From NCBI GenBank assembly GCA_963921935.1, contig OY998177.1, forward strand, positions 25,055,926 through 25,119,925: a DNA stretch of 64,000 bases, given 5' to 3'. The stretch comes from Galeruca laticollis. Taxonomy: Eukaryota > Arthropoda > Insecta > Coleoptera > Chrysomelidae. Positions 40,730-52,935 of the stretch are shown piece by piece. A model generated the notes under the pieces. It had not been told where the DNA came from. It saw only the letters and a list, made by a program, of their open reading frames with translations, and did not search any database. The position numbers were made by a program, and so were the translations under genes. Every line of letters begins with the position of its first letter. The stretch's first letter is position 1.

Positions 40730-43700
40730 CAATATTTATTATTTATTTAAATTATTTAAATAAAATAGAATTTCATATAACCCCTGTTTTTAAATTAGGA
40801 GGAGTGGTTTGAATTTAAGTTGGCAATTCTGTAGATTCCTAATTGGTCAGATCACAAATGGTTTTATTCAGCACTTCTGACTTTTGACATATTATAACCG
40901 AATAATTGTGTAAATTGTAAACAAACTTTCATTTAAGCAAAAAGAGGATGATTATTTGTTTAAAAAAGAGCTTCTTCGTATATGCTCTTGCGATCTATTT
41001 ATATTATATCATGAACAGAATTATTTCTGTAATTCATCTTCACATAAATATCTGGTAATCTATCCCAAAAATCGAACGTTTTGTATACCTATATATTGAT
41101 CCTATACAATATATAAATAAACAATTGACAAATCATTGATAAATAAACGTTAGCGTACTGTATTCATTAATATTTTCAATATATAAATCATTCTAATTTA
41201 CCTTTAATATAATAATTTGTTAGCTAGAACAACGCTAGACCATTTTATTTATAATTTGTGTCAAGGTTAATGTCAAATGTCGAATAAAAATATAACTGAA
41301 TACAATAACCAACTGTACACTGAAAATTACTATAACAGTGTTCAAAGAGCTTCATTGTGACACTGTAAACAATGTTATAATGAAGTCTCTTTTATAAAAA
41401 AATATGTAAGATATTTGTATGTTACTTGTTTTTGTCATTGTATATATTTAAAGCGTAAATTCATTTCAGTTGCTACCGCTGTAAAAAGGTGTTAAAGAAT
41501 TCATAGACCTTTTGTATTGTTATAAATTCAAAGGGTATTTACACTTTATTCGCAGCTTTTGGTAAATACCTTTAAAATATCACGTTTTGCAATAATAATT
41601 GTGAATAGTTTTGTTTGAGCATTGGAAGAACATATTTTGGAAGTCGACATGTTGTCGCATTGTGTTTGAAATCCTATAGTTAAAAAATTAGGAAAATGTC
41701 ACGTTTCACCCTATTATCCATTGTATTGTAAAAACTAAACATATTGACACTATGTGCGTGAATTTTTATGGTCGACGATCGGAAGATTTGTAAGAAACGT
41801 TTGAATAACCTTTCTGAGTAAGAAGGTTACTATTGCTATTGGAGTATTCAATTGAGATTGAAATATCTATTGAAGGCACCCATTGTTGATTCTTGTCGAT
41901 GAACCCATTGAGTCAAATGATACTGGCCAATAGGAAATGTTTTATTTCCGTTTGGTCAACCCAATCTACGTGTAAACAATACTGTTGCTCGTATAGTTCT
42001 GTGGAATGCATAAATAATATGATTGCAATAACATGGATAAGCGACCCAATCATTTCTAATATTCAAAATGCTTGTCCCTAGTTGCCATGCCCAGTCGATA
42101 TTTGATCTCAAATCTGTTGAGCAGTTTCTAATATTAGGGTTATATGCTTAAAGAGATCTTTGGAGATGATGGTTCTGTTCTACTTTTCTGTTTCTGAAGC
42201 TATAAAATTGATTTGCAATTTGTACTAATTAACTCTTCCATAATGAATCATTGAAATGAAAGCGTCGTTCTAGGAAAATATTCATCAGGCATGCAGATTT
42301 CGATAAATTAGCAATTTTCAACCTGTTTCAGTAAAGAAATAGTGTACACAGAGATCACATTGAAGAAAATATTGTCAGCGAAATGGAGTATGTTAAAACG
42401 AAACCATATTCAATTGATATTCGTTGATAAATACTTAAAATAGATGATAATAAAATACTTTCTTATCATGTGATGTTACACGAGGAAGACAAATAAATAT
42501 TTTGATGCGTTGCAAGTAATTATAAGATGTGTTGACTGATCATTCAAATTTTCTATTCAAAATATCGAGCAGCAGAAGAATTTCGAACGAAGTAGACAAG
42601 TAGGCCAAGAAAGCAGCTAAAATGTCAGGATACCTGCGGAAGATCGTAGGGAAAAACAAATGTATTATGAGCACAGAAAGTGACACGCGTATCTACAAGA
42701 CTTGAATCAGGATCGGATTGCTAAGTGGGCCAATAATAAAAAAACCTGACACGAAGATATACAGTTGACAGACTCCCAGATAGCTGGACATAGGAGACAC
42801 AAAATGGCAGATGACAAAATTGACAGGGCTTCGAGGAGAAAGAAAACTTTGAATACGGATTAGGCTACGGAAATTCATACAGCAGTCACTGCTAGTAGGA
42901 AACTTATACATACTGGTGAATTATCAAAATTGTAGACCCCGACGTTTTCCTTCAAGGTACGGGAGAATTTAGTCAGAATTTTGAATGGATTATTTACCAA
43001 TTATTTTAGAAAATATAACTAACACTTTATAAATGTGGAATAAATGCTGCTGATCAGCGCATTTTACGCAGTAGATGCTCAGGAATATTGCATTCTCAAA
43101 TACATTTATTGGACGAAAAAGCATTTTTCCATAGCTAGCACAGTTCAGACCTTAAATTTTGAATTTTTAGACGTGGAAAGAATCATAAGGATATGAAAGT
43201 GAGAATCTGGGAAACGGTTCGAAATATCTTGCTGATTCTAATGCTAGTATCAATTCTACTATGACTTTGTAACGATTGGTGAATCAGTAGGTGAATGGAA
43301 CTTTTAATGACATTGAATATAGAAAGGAATAAACTAACTTTGATGTCAAGAAATTTATTGGATCCTTCGATAAAATGTTCAATACGTTTGTCTATCTAGA
43401 AGTTTCTAGTATTGTGTTTCTCATTTAGCCAGTTCTCTTTTGTTTTCCATAAAATCACAATTTTACTATTCCACGTGATAAGTCTTGTAGTTTCTCTTCT
43501 CTTTAAAGTAGCAATGTTCTCATTACCATTTTAATTGCATTAATTAACACATCACATTCAACATTCCAGTAAATCTGGTTACACAATATCTTGCAAATTA
43601 GGCAAACCAAGTACGTTAAGCTCGGGGAATGAACGGTAATAGAACACTAATAAGTTTCGTCGTGCTGTCACACAACAAACAAGAGAAGTACATTGTGACA

Positions 43701-44369
43701 AGTTTTAAACAATTCCCGAGCAACGTCGGTGGTCACGTGTGCATCACGTGCGATAGCAAATTACACGTCATAGGCCTGATTAGCTGGATATAACAAAGAA
43801 GACCACGTTGACGTTGATGTGTGTAGCTGCCAATTTATTAGCGGGAGAGACCACCATTGCCGTACGTTTAAAATAGACTCTCACCCTCGCATAATAAAGG
43901 CTATTAATGTTGAGACTCGGAACCGATTATTAGGGAAGTTAACTTTGCTTTGGGAAACGATTTTCATGTGAGATACTATCGCTGGGGAATTAATGAGTTT
44001 TGTAAATAAATCGTTACTGTTTTCAATTTTCGATAGAAATTAGATATTTCCAATTTTTATTAACAAGGAATTTGAATTAAACAATGGTTTTGTGGTACCT
44101 ACATAATTTATTATATTTTCTTTTGCATAATTGTGTGTTGGTGTGTGTGTTATTATAAAGGACGTAAATTCTTGTATTACACAAATATAAAAACAATTTT
44201 GATAAGAATAAAACTGCAAACTGGTTGTATCTAATAAAAAATTAGTATTTCCAAAGGTGTAAGAGATTCAATAAAATAGAAAAAAGTATGCCTTAGATAC
44301 AAGTGAATCAAGACTTTTCGAAAAATTAGAACACGGAACAGGAACTTGAAAAAGTTGAAAAGTTAAAAA
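40730..44369. other. No recognisable gene
   Basis: About 3.6 kb of AT-rich DNA. Short frames at 41893-42081 (plus) and 42693-42911 (minus) show no motif. A (GT)n run lies at 44137-44151. This is the longest stretch in the window without a recognised element. Confidence 0.45.
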
Positions 44370-44710
44370 GAAACAAAAAACAAAATAATACTATAATATT
44401 CGGCTTTAAGAAATCCAATAATGGAGTCGACGTACCCCAAATAAAAACGAAAATTGAAAAACGTTTACAAATAGTTCTACAGGTGACAAAAGTAACATTT
44501 ACTGTCTTGGAAAAGAGAATACAGTAACTGCGAAAATTGAATTAACGTCCGATTTAAAGAAGAAATTAATCTCTGAAAACAGAATAGAGTTAGAAAACAC
44601 AGGCATAACAGTAACAGCCGACGTGACACAAAAGCGAAGTGAAGAATATTCAGTTCTTAAACAACTTAAAGATTATTAATTGAGAGAAAAAATTGTGATA
44701 GCCGCTTTAA
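44370..44710 (+). pseudogene. LINE ORF1 protein, part before the transposon insertion
   Basis: NNTIIFGFKKSNNGVDVPQI and, after a frameshift, NIYCLGKENTVTAKIELTSD, LKKKLISENRIELENTGITV, TADVTQKRSEEYSVLKQLKD. This resembles the conserved nucleic-acid-binding domain of ORF1 proteins of some animal LINEs (an I-I-F-G-L strand, a C/R-L-G-K strand, then S-D-L-K-K-K and a V-S-x-D-L/V-T-x-x-Q/R-R motif). The frame is cut at 44710 by the mariner-like element and resumes at 47011. Confidence 0.65.
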
Positions 44711-47010
44711 CAGGGTGGACCGTATTTAATTGACGTATACAGAGATCTCGTAAACCGCAATGGATACAATATCGATTAAATGAAGAAAAAGTTTGCTATA
44801 CATATGGAAAATTAGATGTTCCAAAAAAATTTGGAATATCTCGACTAGTTCCGGAGATATTCGACAAAATCCGAAAATGGTACTTTTAGTATTTTAGATG
44901 TGCCGTTGTTATTATGAAAGATACCCAAAAAATTATTCCCAACTTTTTTTAATAAACGAGGTTTTCTATAAATTACCATACCAAAAATTTCTATATGACG
45001 TTTCGTATTTACAGGATCACCATCAACTTCATTTTTTTAAATTCGGACCTGGATTTTTTATTGCAATATTTTTTACGTTTTGAATAGATACCATACTTGA
45101 CGATTCTACCACGTTTCGTCTTACAAAATTAACAACATCTTGTTTAAGTCCGCTCTTCTTTACTAAAGTCAAATTAATAATTTTAAATATTGGGCATTAA
45201 ATAAGAATTTTGATAGAAAATTAATGCACTAAACATGTGTCCAAAAATCTGCTAAAGTGGTTAACGGGAAATGTATGCAAATCGGTTAACAAAAACTAGG
45301 TGTTACATGCCGAACTAAATAAAATCGTTTTATAAATTCGTAGTAGTATCTAACTTTTGAAAATTTGAAAATAGTACCGTTTTTTCTTTATCAAATCATG
45401 CAGTTTGTAAATAATTTACATAATCGAAATGTCCATAAAATATATCCTAACGTAAAGTTGAATACACTCTATTTTCTTACACGTTTGTTTCTATCTTTAA
45501 TATTTCTAGATTTACATTCACGATTTTCTTTAAAAATAATGTTAGCCGTGGATATTTTGTCAAACTGCTTATCTATCTGTCAATTGAAATAGGGGTTACA
45601 AGGTATTTCCTTTGATTTTTAAGTTTCAAATGATTTAAAAACTAGATAAATATTATGGCTCGTTACACTGACGAAGAAAAGAATGATATGTATATAATTA
45701 CAGGCAACTCAGGCCTGTTTCGAATTATATCCAGAAAGACAGCAGCCATTGTCAAGGATATTATCGCGTATATCAAAGAATATGAGTGAGTGTGGCCAGT
45801 GTTAGAAAAAGGAGAACCAAATATCAGGTACGAGATACGGTTAACGAAGTTAATGTTCTTACTCAAATTTACATTAACCCTGAAAGTTCGACTAGACGAA
45901 TAAGTAACGAATGTGCAGTAGGTACTTCCATGGTGAAAAGAGTCTTGAAGAAACATAAATACCATGAGTATAAATTTCAGAAAGTGCAGAAACTACACGC
46001 TGGAGACTTTGAGAGAGGATTTGTCGTTGATGGAGACGAACATTACTCCGTGATCCATATTTTAACAAAAAGATACTTTGGACTGATGAAAGTACATTTA
46101 CTAACAGTAGAATATTTAATCCAAAAAACAAGTACTTCTATGCCACTGCGAACCCCCATCAAATAAGGGAAGCTAGGCCAAAGGTCCGTTTTTCGCAAAA
46201 TGTATGGTGTGGTCTAATCAATAATCAAATATTTGGACCAATATTTTTGGACGGTAATTTAAACCAGTTTCGATATTTAGAGCTACTGGAGGAAGTATTC
46301 GATGAGATGACCCTAGAAACAAGACGAAATCTTGATTACTTTATGCAGGATGGCTGTGGTGCACATAATGCGAGAAGAGTTGTACAGTATTTAAATGAAT
46401 ATTTTGGAGATAATTGGATTGGTACCAACGGGCTAACAAGATGGCCTCCTCGATCCCCATGTCTTAATCCCATAGATTATTTTGTATGGGGCTTTTTTTA
46501 AGTCCGCTCTTCTTTACTGAAGTCAAATTAATAATTTTAAATATTGGGCATTAAATAAGAATTTTGATAGAAAATAATTGCACTAAACATCTGTCATTTG
46601 TAAATACGTCAATATTTATTCATTGTCATTAAGTTTCTAAATAAATTGTTGAATTTAATTATTTTCTTTCAAAATTCTTATTTAATGACCAATATTTAAA
46701 ATTATTGATTTGACTTTAGTGAAGAAGAGCGGACTTAAAAAAGATGTTGATTTTTGGAAGACGAAACGTGGTAGAATCGTCAAGTATGCTATATTATTGT
46801 ATGTATCTATTCAAAACGGCACAATTAAAAAACGAAAAGGATGGTTTTCGGATTTTGTCGAATATCTCCGGAACTAGTCGAGATATTTCAAATGTTTTTT
46901 AACATATAATTTCCCATAAATATACCAAACTTTTTCTCCATTTAAACCATATTGTATCTATTGCGGTTTACGAGATCTCTGTATACGTCAATTAAATTCG
47001 GTCCACCCTG
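44711..47010 (+). mobile_element. Mariner-like transposon with long complex inverted ends
   Basis: Left end CAGGGTGGACCGTATTTAAT at 44711 and right end, read inward from 47010, CAGGGTGGACCGAATTTAAT. Identity continues through ACGAGATCTCTGTATACG (on one strand) and CTCGACTAGTTCCGGAGATA for at least 170 bp, then resumes after a ~175-bp stretch (about 44900-45075) present only on the left. In all, the inverted ends cover about 530 bp on the left and 345 bp on the right. A segment starting AAGTCCGCTCTTCTTTAC occurs three times: 45149 and 46500 in direct and about 46740 in inverted orientation, making 46500-46740 a palindrome. The insertion site is inside a LINE ORF1. Confidence 0.85.
45657..46500 (+). 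pseudogene. Mariner-like transposase, broken
   Basis: Starts MARYTDEEKNDMYI, continues after a frameshift as QACFELYPERQQPLSRILSR, then KYQVRDTVNEVNVLTQIYIN and MVKRVLKKHKYHEYKFQKVQ (helix-turn-helix). The catalytic part reads ILWTDESTFTN (first Asp), KVRFSQNVWCGLINNQIFGP, YFMQDGCGAHNARRVVQYL (second Asp) and WPPRSPCLNPIDYFVWGFF, where the SPD of the family is SPC, so the third catalytic acid is lost. Two frameshifts and a stop near 45789. Same subfamily as the element at 313-1762 but a separate insertion. The last codons run into the palindrome at 46500, so the C-terminus is replaced. Confidence 0.8.
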
Positions 47011-47145
47011 TATACTAGGAAGCAAACTTTTATTGAACGGTGAAAGATATTCCTTGGAAGAACTTCAAAGTCTAAAAGAAGAACAAGAAGAGGAAAAATA
47101 GGGAGGAGCAGATAACTTTGTGTTTACATTTGATAAGCATAGAAA
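47011..47145 (+). pseudogene. LINE ORF1 protein, part after the transposon insertion
   Basis: Immediately after the transposon the plus strand reads LGSKLLLNGERYSLEELQSL, then KEEQEEEK and a stop at about 47099. This matches what normally ends the ORF1 protein whose first part stops at 44710, so both halves belong to one gene. Confidence 0.65.
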
Positions 47146-47345
47146 ATTGGATAATAACCCTAGATCCACCAGACATACCCGTACTTTAGAAAAACAAAAG
47201 GCAGACAGATAAACAATAAAAATAAGTAATTCAATAAACTGTGTGTGTTGCTTGATATTACTTTTAATCTTCTAAATGCTGATTTTACTTTGATTTTTTA
47301 GATAATCTATATTTGTAAAATATATATTTTCTTTTTAAAATAATC

Positions 47346-47985
47346 TTTTAGAATAATATGGATGTCTACAGTAGAAATTATGAAAATGAATCGATAGTTG
47401 CACAGAAAATAAATAATACCACGTATGTGTATAACAATGACTTCAAAATTCATATGAATGTACGTGACGCACAAAAACATTTTGAAAATCTGTATATTTT
47501 GCTAGATAGTATGTTGATTTTGATGTCACTGTTCTCACAGAGACTCGCCATTCGCCAACTGTTTGATTTGAGTTTATTTCAAATTCAGGGCTATCTATAA
47601 TTGCATATATAATGAAGGAACAGCGAATATAAGCAACGGGTCATAGTTACTATTTCCAATCACTTCGTATTCTTCTTATTTACCACATTTAGGTCCATAA
47701 ATATAGGCTATAGTTAACAAATTACGAAAGCCGACAGTATAAAGTATCTTGGTGTTAATATCAATAGACATTTTCGCCTACAAATAAAACAAATTGTTAA
47801 AACAATAAGGGGTTATATTTATATTAAAATTTAAATATCTAAGAAATGTTTTACCTGTCGTCAGTTTAAAAACTGTATATTATTCTTTAATAGTGTTGCA
47901 GCTACACTATGGTATTCTGGGATGGGGGGAGGGGGCTGGGGTGAATACGATTCGTATCTAAACTATGCTCATATATTACAAAAAT

Positions 47986-47990
<5 letters not shown>
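47346..47990 (+). pseudogene. LINE ORF2 remnant: endonuclease start joined to reverse transcriptase end
   Basis: An endonuclease start, HFENLYILLDS followed in another frame by FDVTVLTETRHSPTV (catalytic Glu in T-E-T), lies at 47440-47560. From about 47715 the sequence switches to the polymerase C-terminus: SIKYLGVNINRHFRLQIKQI, then KYLRNVLPVVSLKTVYYSL and LQLHYGILGWGGG. More than 600 codons that should lie between are missing, so this is an internal deletion. It is followed by a (TA)n microsatellite, in which the longer plus-strand frame 47922-48191 is artefactual. Confidence 0.65.
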
Positions 47991-48037
<47 letters not shown>

Positions 48038-48044
48038 GTATATA

Positions 48045-48089
<45 letters not shown>

Positions 48090-48104
48090 ATTTATATATA
48101 TATA

Positions 48105-48147
<43 letters not shown>
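47987..48147. repeat. (TA)n microsatellite, ~160 bp
   Basis: Almost pure TA dinucleotide with scattered GTA and TTTA interruptions. Confidence 0.95.
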
Positions 48148-48151
<4 letters not shown>

Positions 48152-49697
48152 ATATTTAATATTCTTTTATAGTTGCCCCACGTTTGGGTGACAAATTATT
48201 ATAGTTGATATATGAATATAACGATATACAATATTATTTGTCGACGTTTTCACAATTTGTGATTGTAGCGACACTATTGTACACACACCTTTAGCAGCGT
48301 CCGTAACCTAATTTACTTTTGACAGTAGTTATCAAACAATGCCCGGCCAAGATAAATATTAATTTCTGGATTAAGGAAGATAAATTAATTCACAATAGAC
48401 TTAATCACTCTAGTCTCAGGGTGGGATCAAAAAAATTTTCAAATAATAATAATTCAAATCTTGTAATTTTCAAGCATTATTCAAATCAAATATTATTCTA
48501 TATTCAGAATCTTGAGTAACTGTTTTTTAATATAATAAAAGGCACTTGAATTATATTATGACATTTACAAATTAATTGTCATTGGAAATTAAGCAAATGT
48601 CACTGATTAGATCAAGATTTCTATAGCATGCAAAATGTTAAAAACGATGAAAATAGATACTGAATAAATACCACAGTGAGTTAGAATCAAAATTATATAT
48701 TATATAATCAGATAACAAATTATAAAAGTATTTATTGTTTCCCAAAAATATTGTAAACGGAACAAAGATAATAATTTCTACCAACCTTAATATTACTACA
48801 ACCTATTCTAGAAATCAGCTAATTGTAATTTGTTAAGCAAAAGTTCAACTCGTTTAATATATACTTGACGTGTATCAATGTCAAATAACGAAAATTTGTG
48901 TTCAAATTGTCTATTCAAAATTTTTCACTTGATGTAAGATCTTTTATGTGTAACGTTAATTTGGTTTGCTAATATTATGCTATAGATGCATCTATTTTCG
49001 AAATGTATTTAAAAAGGCCTGTTAATTCTCGAGAAATAATTTCAAACTGGATTGGACTCACCAAATAGGACAGGAAAACTCGTACGTATTCTAAATGTAT
49101 TTATAATTCTGCAAAACTTTCTAAATATCTGATTTAGAAACTGGAACCACTTACACTTGATACGATGCAATTCTTCTACGAATTATGCACGCACTGGCTT
49201 TACAATGGATGGCTTTATAATCTGATTGTATAGTTATACAATTTTTATTAAATTCTCAACAAAATTTGAGACAACTCTTATTACGATGTTTTCTCGTGGG
49301 GGTTTCAAATTCAACTGCCTAAACTTTTTTCAAATAAATAAAATCTCTTCTCCTGTGGTTACGAAAAATTCCTTTTTTCAAAAAAATACTAATCTATGTT
49401 TCCCTATAACACAGAGAGAGTTTAATTCTTTTATTACCATTGTCATTCTGATAGCAGAGACATCTGTATTTTAAAATTTCAAATATATTCTCCAAATTGT
49501 AATATAATCTGTCTATCATTAAATATATTCTACATAAACGTCATCCGAAAATTAAAATGTCAAATTTGATTTGTATACCGAATCTTTCAAAATTATTGAT
49601 TATACATATAATACAGTGTGTATCGAAAGTATTGCATACAAATATAAATAGTTTTCCTTATTTTAATGTTTCTTTTACATTTTAAATAGAGGAACTG

Positions 49698-49699
<2 letters not shown>
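48148..49699. other. No recognisable gene
   Basis: AT-rich. Frames at 48319-48519 and 49226-49474 (both plus) have no recognisable motif. The former, Asn-rich and ending in HYSNQILFYIQNLE, could be a decayed LINE C-terminus. Confidence 0.4.
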
Positions 49700-49794
<95 letters not shown>

Positions 49795-49806
49795 TTGTGT
49801 GTGTGT
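49700..49806. repeat. (TA)n(GT)n microsatellite
   Basis: About 85 bp of TA followed by GT repeats with one TTTG interruption. The minus-strand frame across it is an artefact. Confidence 0.95.
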
Positions 49807-49934
49807 TATAACGGGATTTGTAAGCACTATAGAGGGCGTATTTTTTGACGGAAATATATCAGTAATTATTGTTTTTAAATTATTTTCAGATTTTTTATTA
49901 AGTTTTCCCTGTCTATAACTTCGCATTGTCAGGA

Positions 49935-50700
49935 ACGCAAAACATATAATTTTTCCGATGGTGTGACTAGTAACCGTCCAAGAACTGTACCTTGAGATGC
50001 ACTAAACTTCAAAGAAGATTTATTATTAAAAACATCACCCATCCTCACAACTTATCTGCGATCTTTCAGGTCATTTTCGAAAAGATTATGGCTATTCTCC
50101 GATTATCTATGTTTTGCTGGTAATTTCTGATGGCTAACGCTGTTAAAATACTTGGCAAAATCCAAATAAACACAAACTAGGCTCAATTTGATCCAAGCTA
50201 TCCTTTGTATCGATTACTTTGTTCTTGGCCTGACTCTTATGTCTTTTGGGGGGCAACTTTTTTTGTATGCTCATTTGTACTCAGCTAAGTTAGGCTTCTT
50301 GCCACAGAATATATGGTTGAACCATTCTGTTATTGTTCTCAAATCCTTTTCAGATTATTCTTTGGAGTTTTCTCAGTTGTCAGCTGAATGTATAATTTTT
50401 CCGGTGGTGTTTAATAAAAGGAAATTATTTATGTATTCTGAGAATGTTAACGGTTCAAGAACTGTACCTTGGGGTACACCAAACTCCGATGGAGTTTATT
50501 ATTAAAGATCACGAATCCTTACGACTTGTCTATAATCTTTCAGGTAATTTCCAAAAATATTAAGGCTATTCTCCGATTTCCTACATTTTGCATTGTATCT
50601 GGTAATTTATGATGGTGAGCGATGTCAAAACCCTTGGCCAAATCCAAAAATATACAAACAAGGTTCACTTAGATATATTAAGCTGTTCCTTGCATCCACG
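49935..50700 (-). pseudogene. Non-LTR reverse transcriptase fragments, partly duplicated
   Basis: Minus-strand reading from 50690: LDLAKGFDIAHHHKL (palm start), NRRIALIFLEIT, NNKLHRSLVYPKVQFLN (the GVPQGTVLG equivalent), then EKDLRTITEWFNHIFCGKKP and NLAEY. A second, diverged copy of the palm segment lies at 49935-50200. A scrap matching the FCGQKPNL block reappears at 54585-54650 on the far side of the BEL/Pao remnant. Many stops. Confidence 0.6.
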
Positions 50701-50764
50701 TTATTATTGATTAAGTCTTTCGGTGTGGACGCCACATACCGGTCACCGAAATATATGTAATATT

Positions 50765-52935
50765 TTAAGGATTGAGAGGAACCGGACGAAGCTTGATAGC
50801 CGGTCTTTTCAAAAGACCTTTGGTAGTATTTACCATTGCAGCTCGCACTACCATATCAGACTCCAGAAAGACTTCCACTACTCTTTCCATCGCCCACCGT
50901 AAAGGAGGAAGGTTCTCATCTTCAATTAAAACAAGAAGACCAGGAGAGAAAGAATAGGTGGTGTTGAACCAGTTATGCCTTTGATGAAGTGTGTGAAGAT
51001 ACTCTTTCAACCATTTATGCCAAAACGTCTGATGAATGCGAGACAGGCGATTCATGAGACAAAGCCTCAGGTTCTGGACATGAAGTTTGTGGTTCCAGAG
51101 TAAGAAACATAGCGGTGATCATTAGGATCATTGCTACAAGGGGTAAGAGGTCTAGAATTAAGCAATGCATCTGTTTGTTTGAGGATAGTGGAGAGTTGAG
51201 ATTTAACGGATTTGATACCACTCTCCCTTAAACCACCGAAATGAGGAGATGAGGGGGGATAAATTGCCACTTAATAGATTCTTGCTCGGCAGCGGATTTG
51301 AGAAATACGTTAATTTTTCGAGCAGCGTATACGAAGTTACTCCCACAATCACTGTAAATGTCACTATCGCATCCTCTTCGTGATAGAAATCGCCATGAAG
51401 CTGCCAAAAAATGCATCAGCTAAGAGATCAGATACCAATTCTAAATGCGGAGCTTTAGAAGTGGAGCACACAAACAAACAAAGATAAGATCTAAAAGCTT
51501 CAACTCCACGAACTTTACTCAAAGTAACGTTGAATGGGCCCGCATAATTCACTCCAACATGTATAAAAGGTTTATTTGAGTAACGTGAGCAAATGGCAAA
51601 GCATCCATTATAGGCTGAACAGGTTTTGGCTTTATCTTCCAGCATTGAAGACAGTTACTCAAAATACGACGAATTGAACGTTTAGATGATCAAATCCAGA
51701 ATTTTTGAGACAGGATGAACTGAACAGATTGAACCTCATTATGAAGATATTGAAGATGATATAACTCATTGAGTAAATCAGAAAATTGGCTATCACTAAA
51801 TAAAAAAGCAGGATGTTCTCTTTCAAATGAGAGAGGAGTGTTAACTAGTTTTCCTCCAATACGTAAGATGCTTTTATTATCAATAAATGGGGATTATCTA
51901 CGAAGGACCTTTGGTATAGATACTCTTATTGTCTCTAAGCATCCTAATTTCTGTAGAAATTTAAAACCTATGCATAAGTTTTATTAAAACTAACAAAGCC
52001 AGATGCAGCTCATATGAATCTAGGCAACCTATTCGTTTCTCAGTAGGTTTGCGGAAATTATAAATATAGCAAATGACATAACCTAAAATGCGAATAAGTA
52101 TAAACAAGGAGGAATTTTACGAAATAAAACAGTCAAGAAGACTCACTACGAGCACAACATGACACTCTTCTTCAAAAACCTCAAAACAACTGTTGAAATT
52201 GAGTTGCGGAAGCTCATTCCAAGGTGAACAGGTATTGAAGAAAAGGTAGCCCCGCCCACCAGAGGGAGCAAGGGTAATAAACCACGAGAACCTACATCTG
52301 CGACGTTGTTCTCCGATCTGACATAAAACCAACTGGAAGTTTATCCTGAATGAAAGACACTATGTTACTAACAAAAGTCTTCCGGAAATGCGGAGAGGAT
52401 GTAATCCAGGATAGTGAAACCTGCTAGTCATACCATCCAACAACTTTATGTAAGTTTCAAAAGTTTTACGAAGAAAGGAAACTAAGCGAGCAACTAAAAC
52501 AGAAGCACGAAGCTTTAGCCTGTGCAAAGTAATTATTTTCAATTGAGCTACTTTGGACTTAGATGCAACAAAATAGGGTAATTCCGGGAGAGATGGCACA
52601 CCTTTTTAATTTTTTTAATAAATCAAAATATATTCCAAAATATAAAGTCGCTCATAGTAATGAACGTTATCCATGACTAAATGCACAAAGTGAGGTGGGA
52701 AACTTTTCTATTTTCAAGTTTTTTTGCCAAATAATAAAAATTCTTAATAATCCTTGAAAAAACCAACTCACCCTATGGTCATGGGTTGCGAAATTTGTGG
52801 AGTAAGACCTACACAATTTAACAAAACACGGTTAATGTTTCAGAAGAAACGTGACAGGAGAAATAGAACCGAGTGGGTCAAATATTCTAGCTAAATGAGA
52901 TAATAAGTTGCGTTTTGTACAAACTACCATCTAAG
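50765..52935 (-). pseudogene. BEL/Pao polyprotein remnant (polymerase end, RNase H, integrase)
   Basis: Minus-strand order: TKRNLLSHLARIFDPLGSIS (after the polymerase palm, 52800-52930), VASKSKVAQLKIITLHRLKL and LRASVLVARLVSFLRKTF (RNase H, 52420-52600), VSFIQDKLPVG and LLLWWAGLPFLQ-type reading (52230-52350), integrase FIHVGVNYAGPFNV, ECSTSKAPHLELVSDL-like and DIYSDCGSNFVYAARKIN (second Asp), PPSSPHFGGLRESGIKSVKS and DALLNSRPLTP, then the C-terminal domain NTTYSFSPGLLVLIEDENLP, PLRWAMERVVEVF and LLKRPAIKLRPVP ending at 50765. Stops and frameshifts occur throughout. Interrupted on its 5' side by a hAT element. Confidence 0.8.

Noticed and set aside
47922..48191. 89-codon open frame of Tyr-Ile repeats
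   Set aside because: It is the translation of a (TA)n microsatellite.
49675..49926. 83-codon minus-strand frame with His-Thr and Tyr-Ile repeats
   Set aside because: Translation of the (TA)n(GT)n microsatellite.
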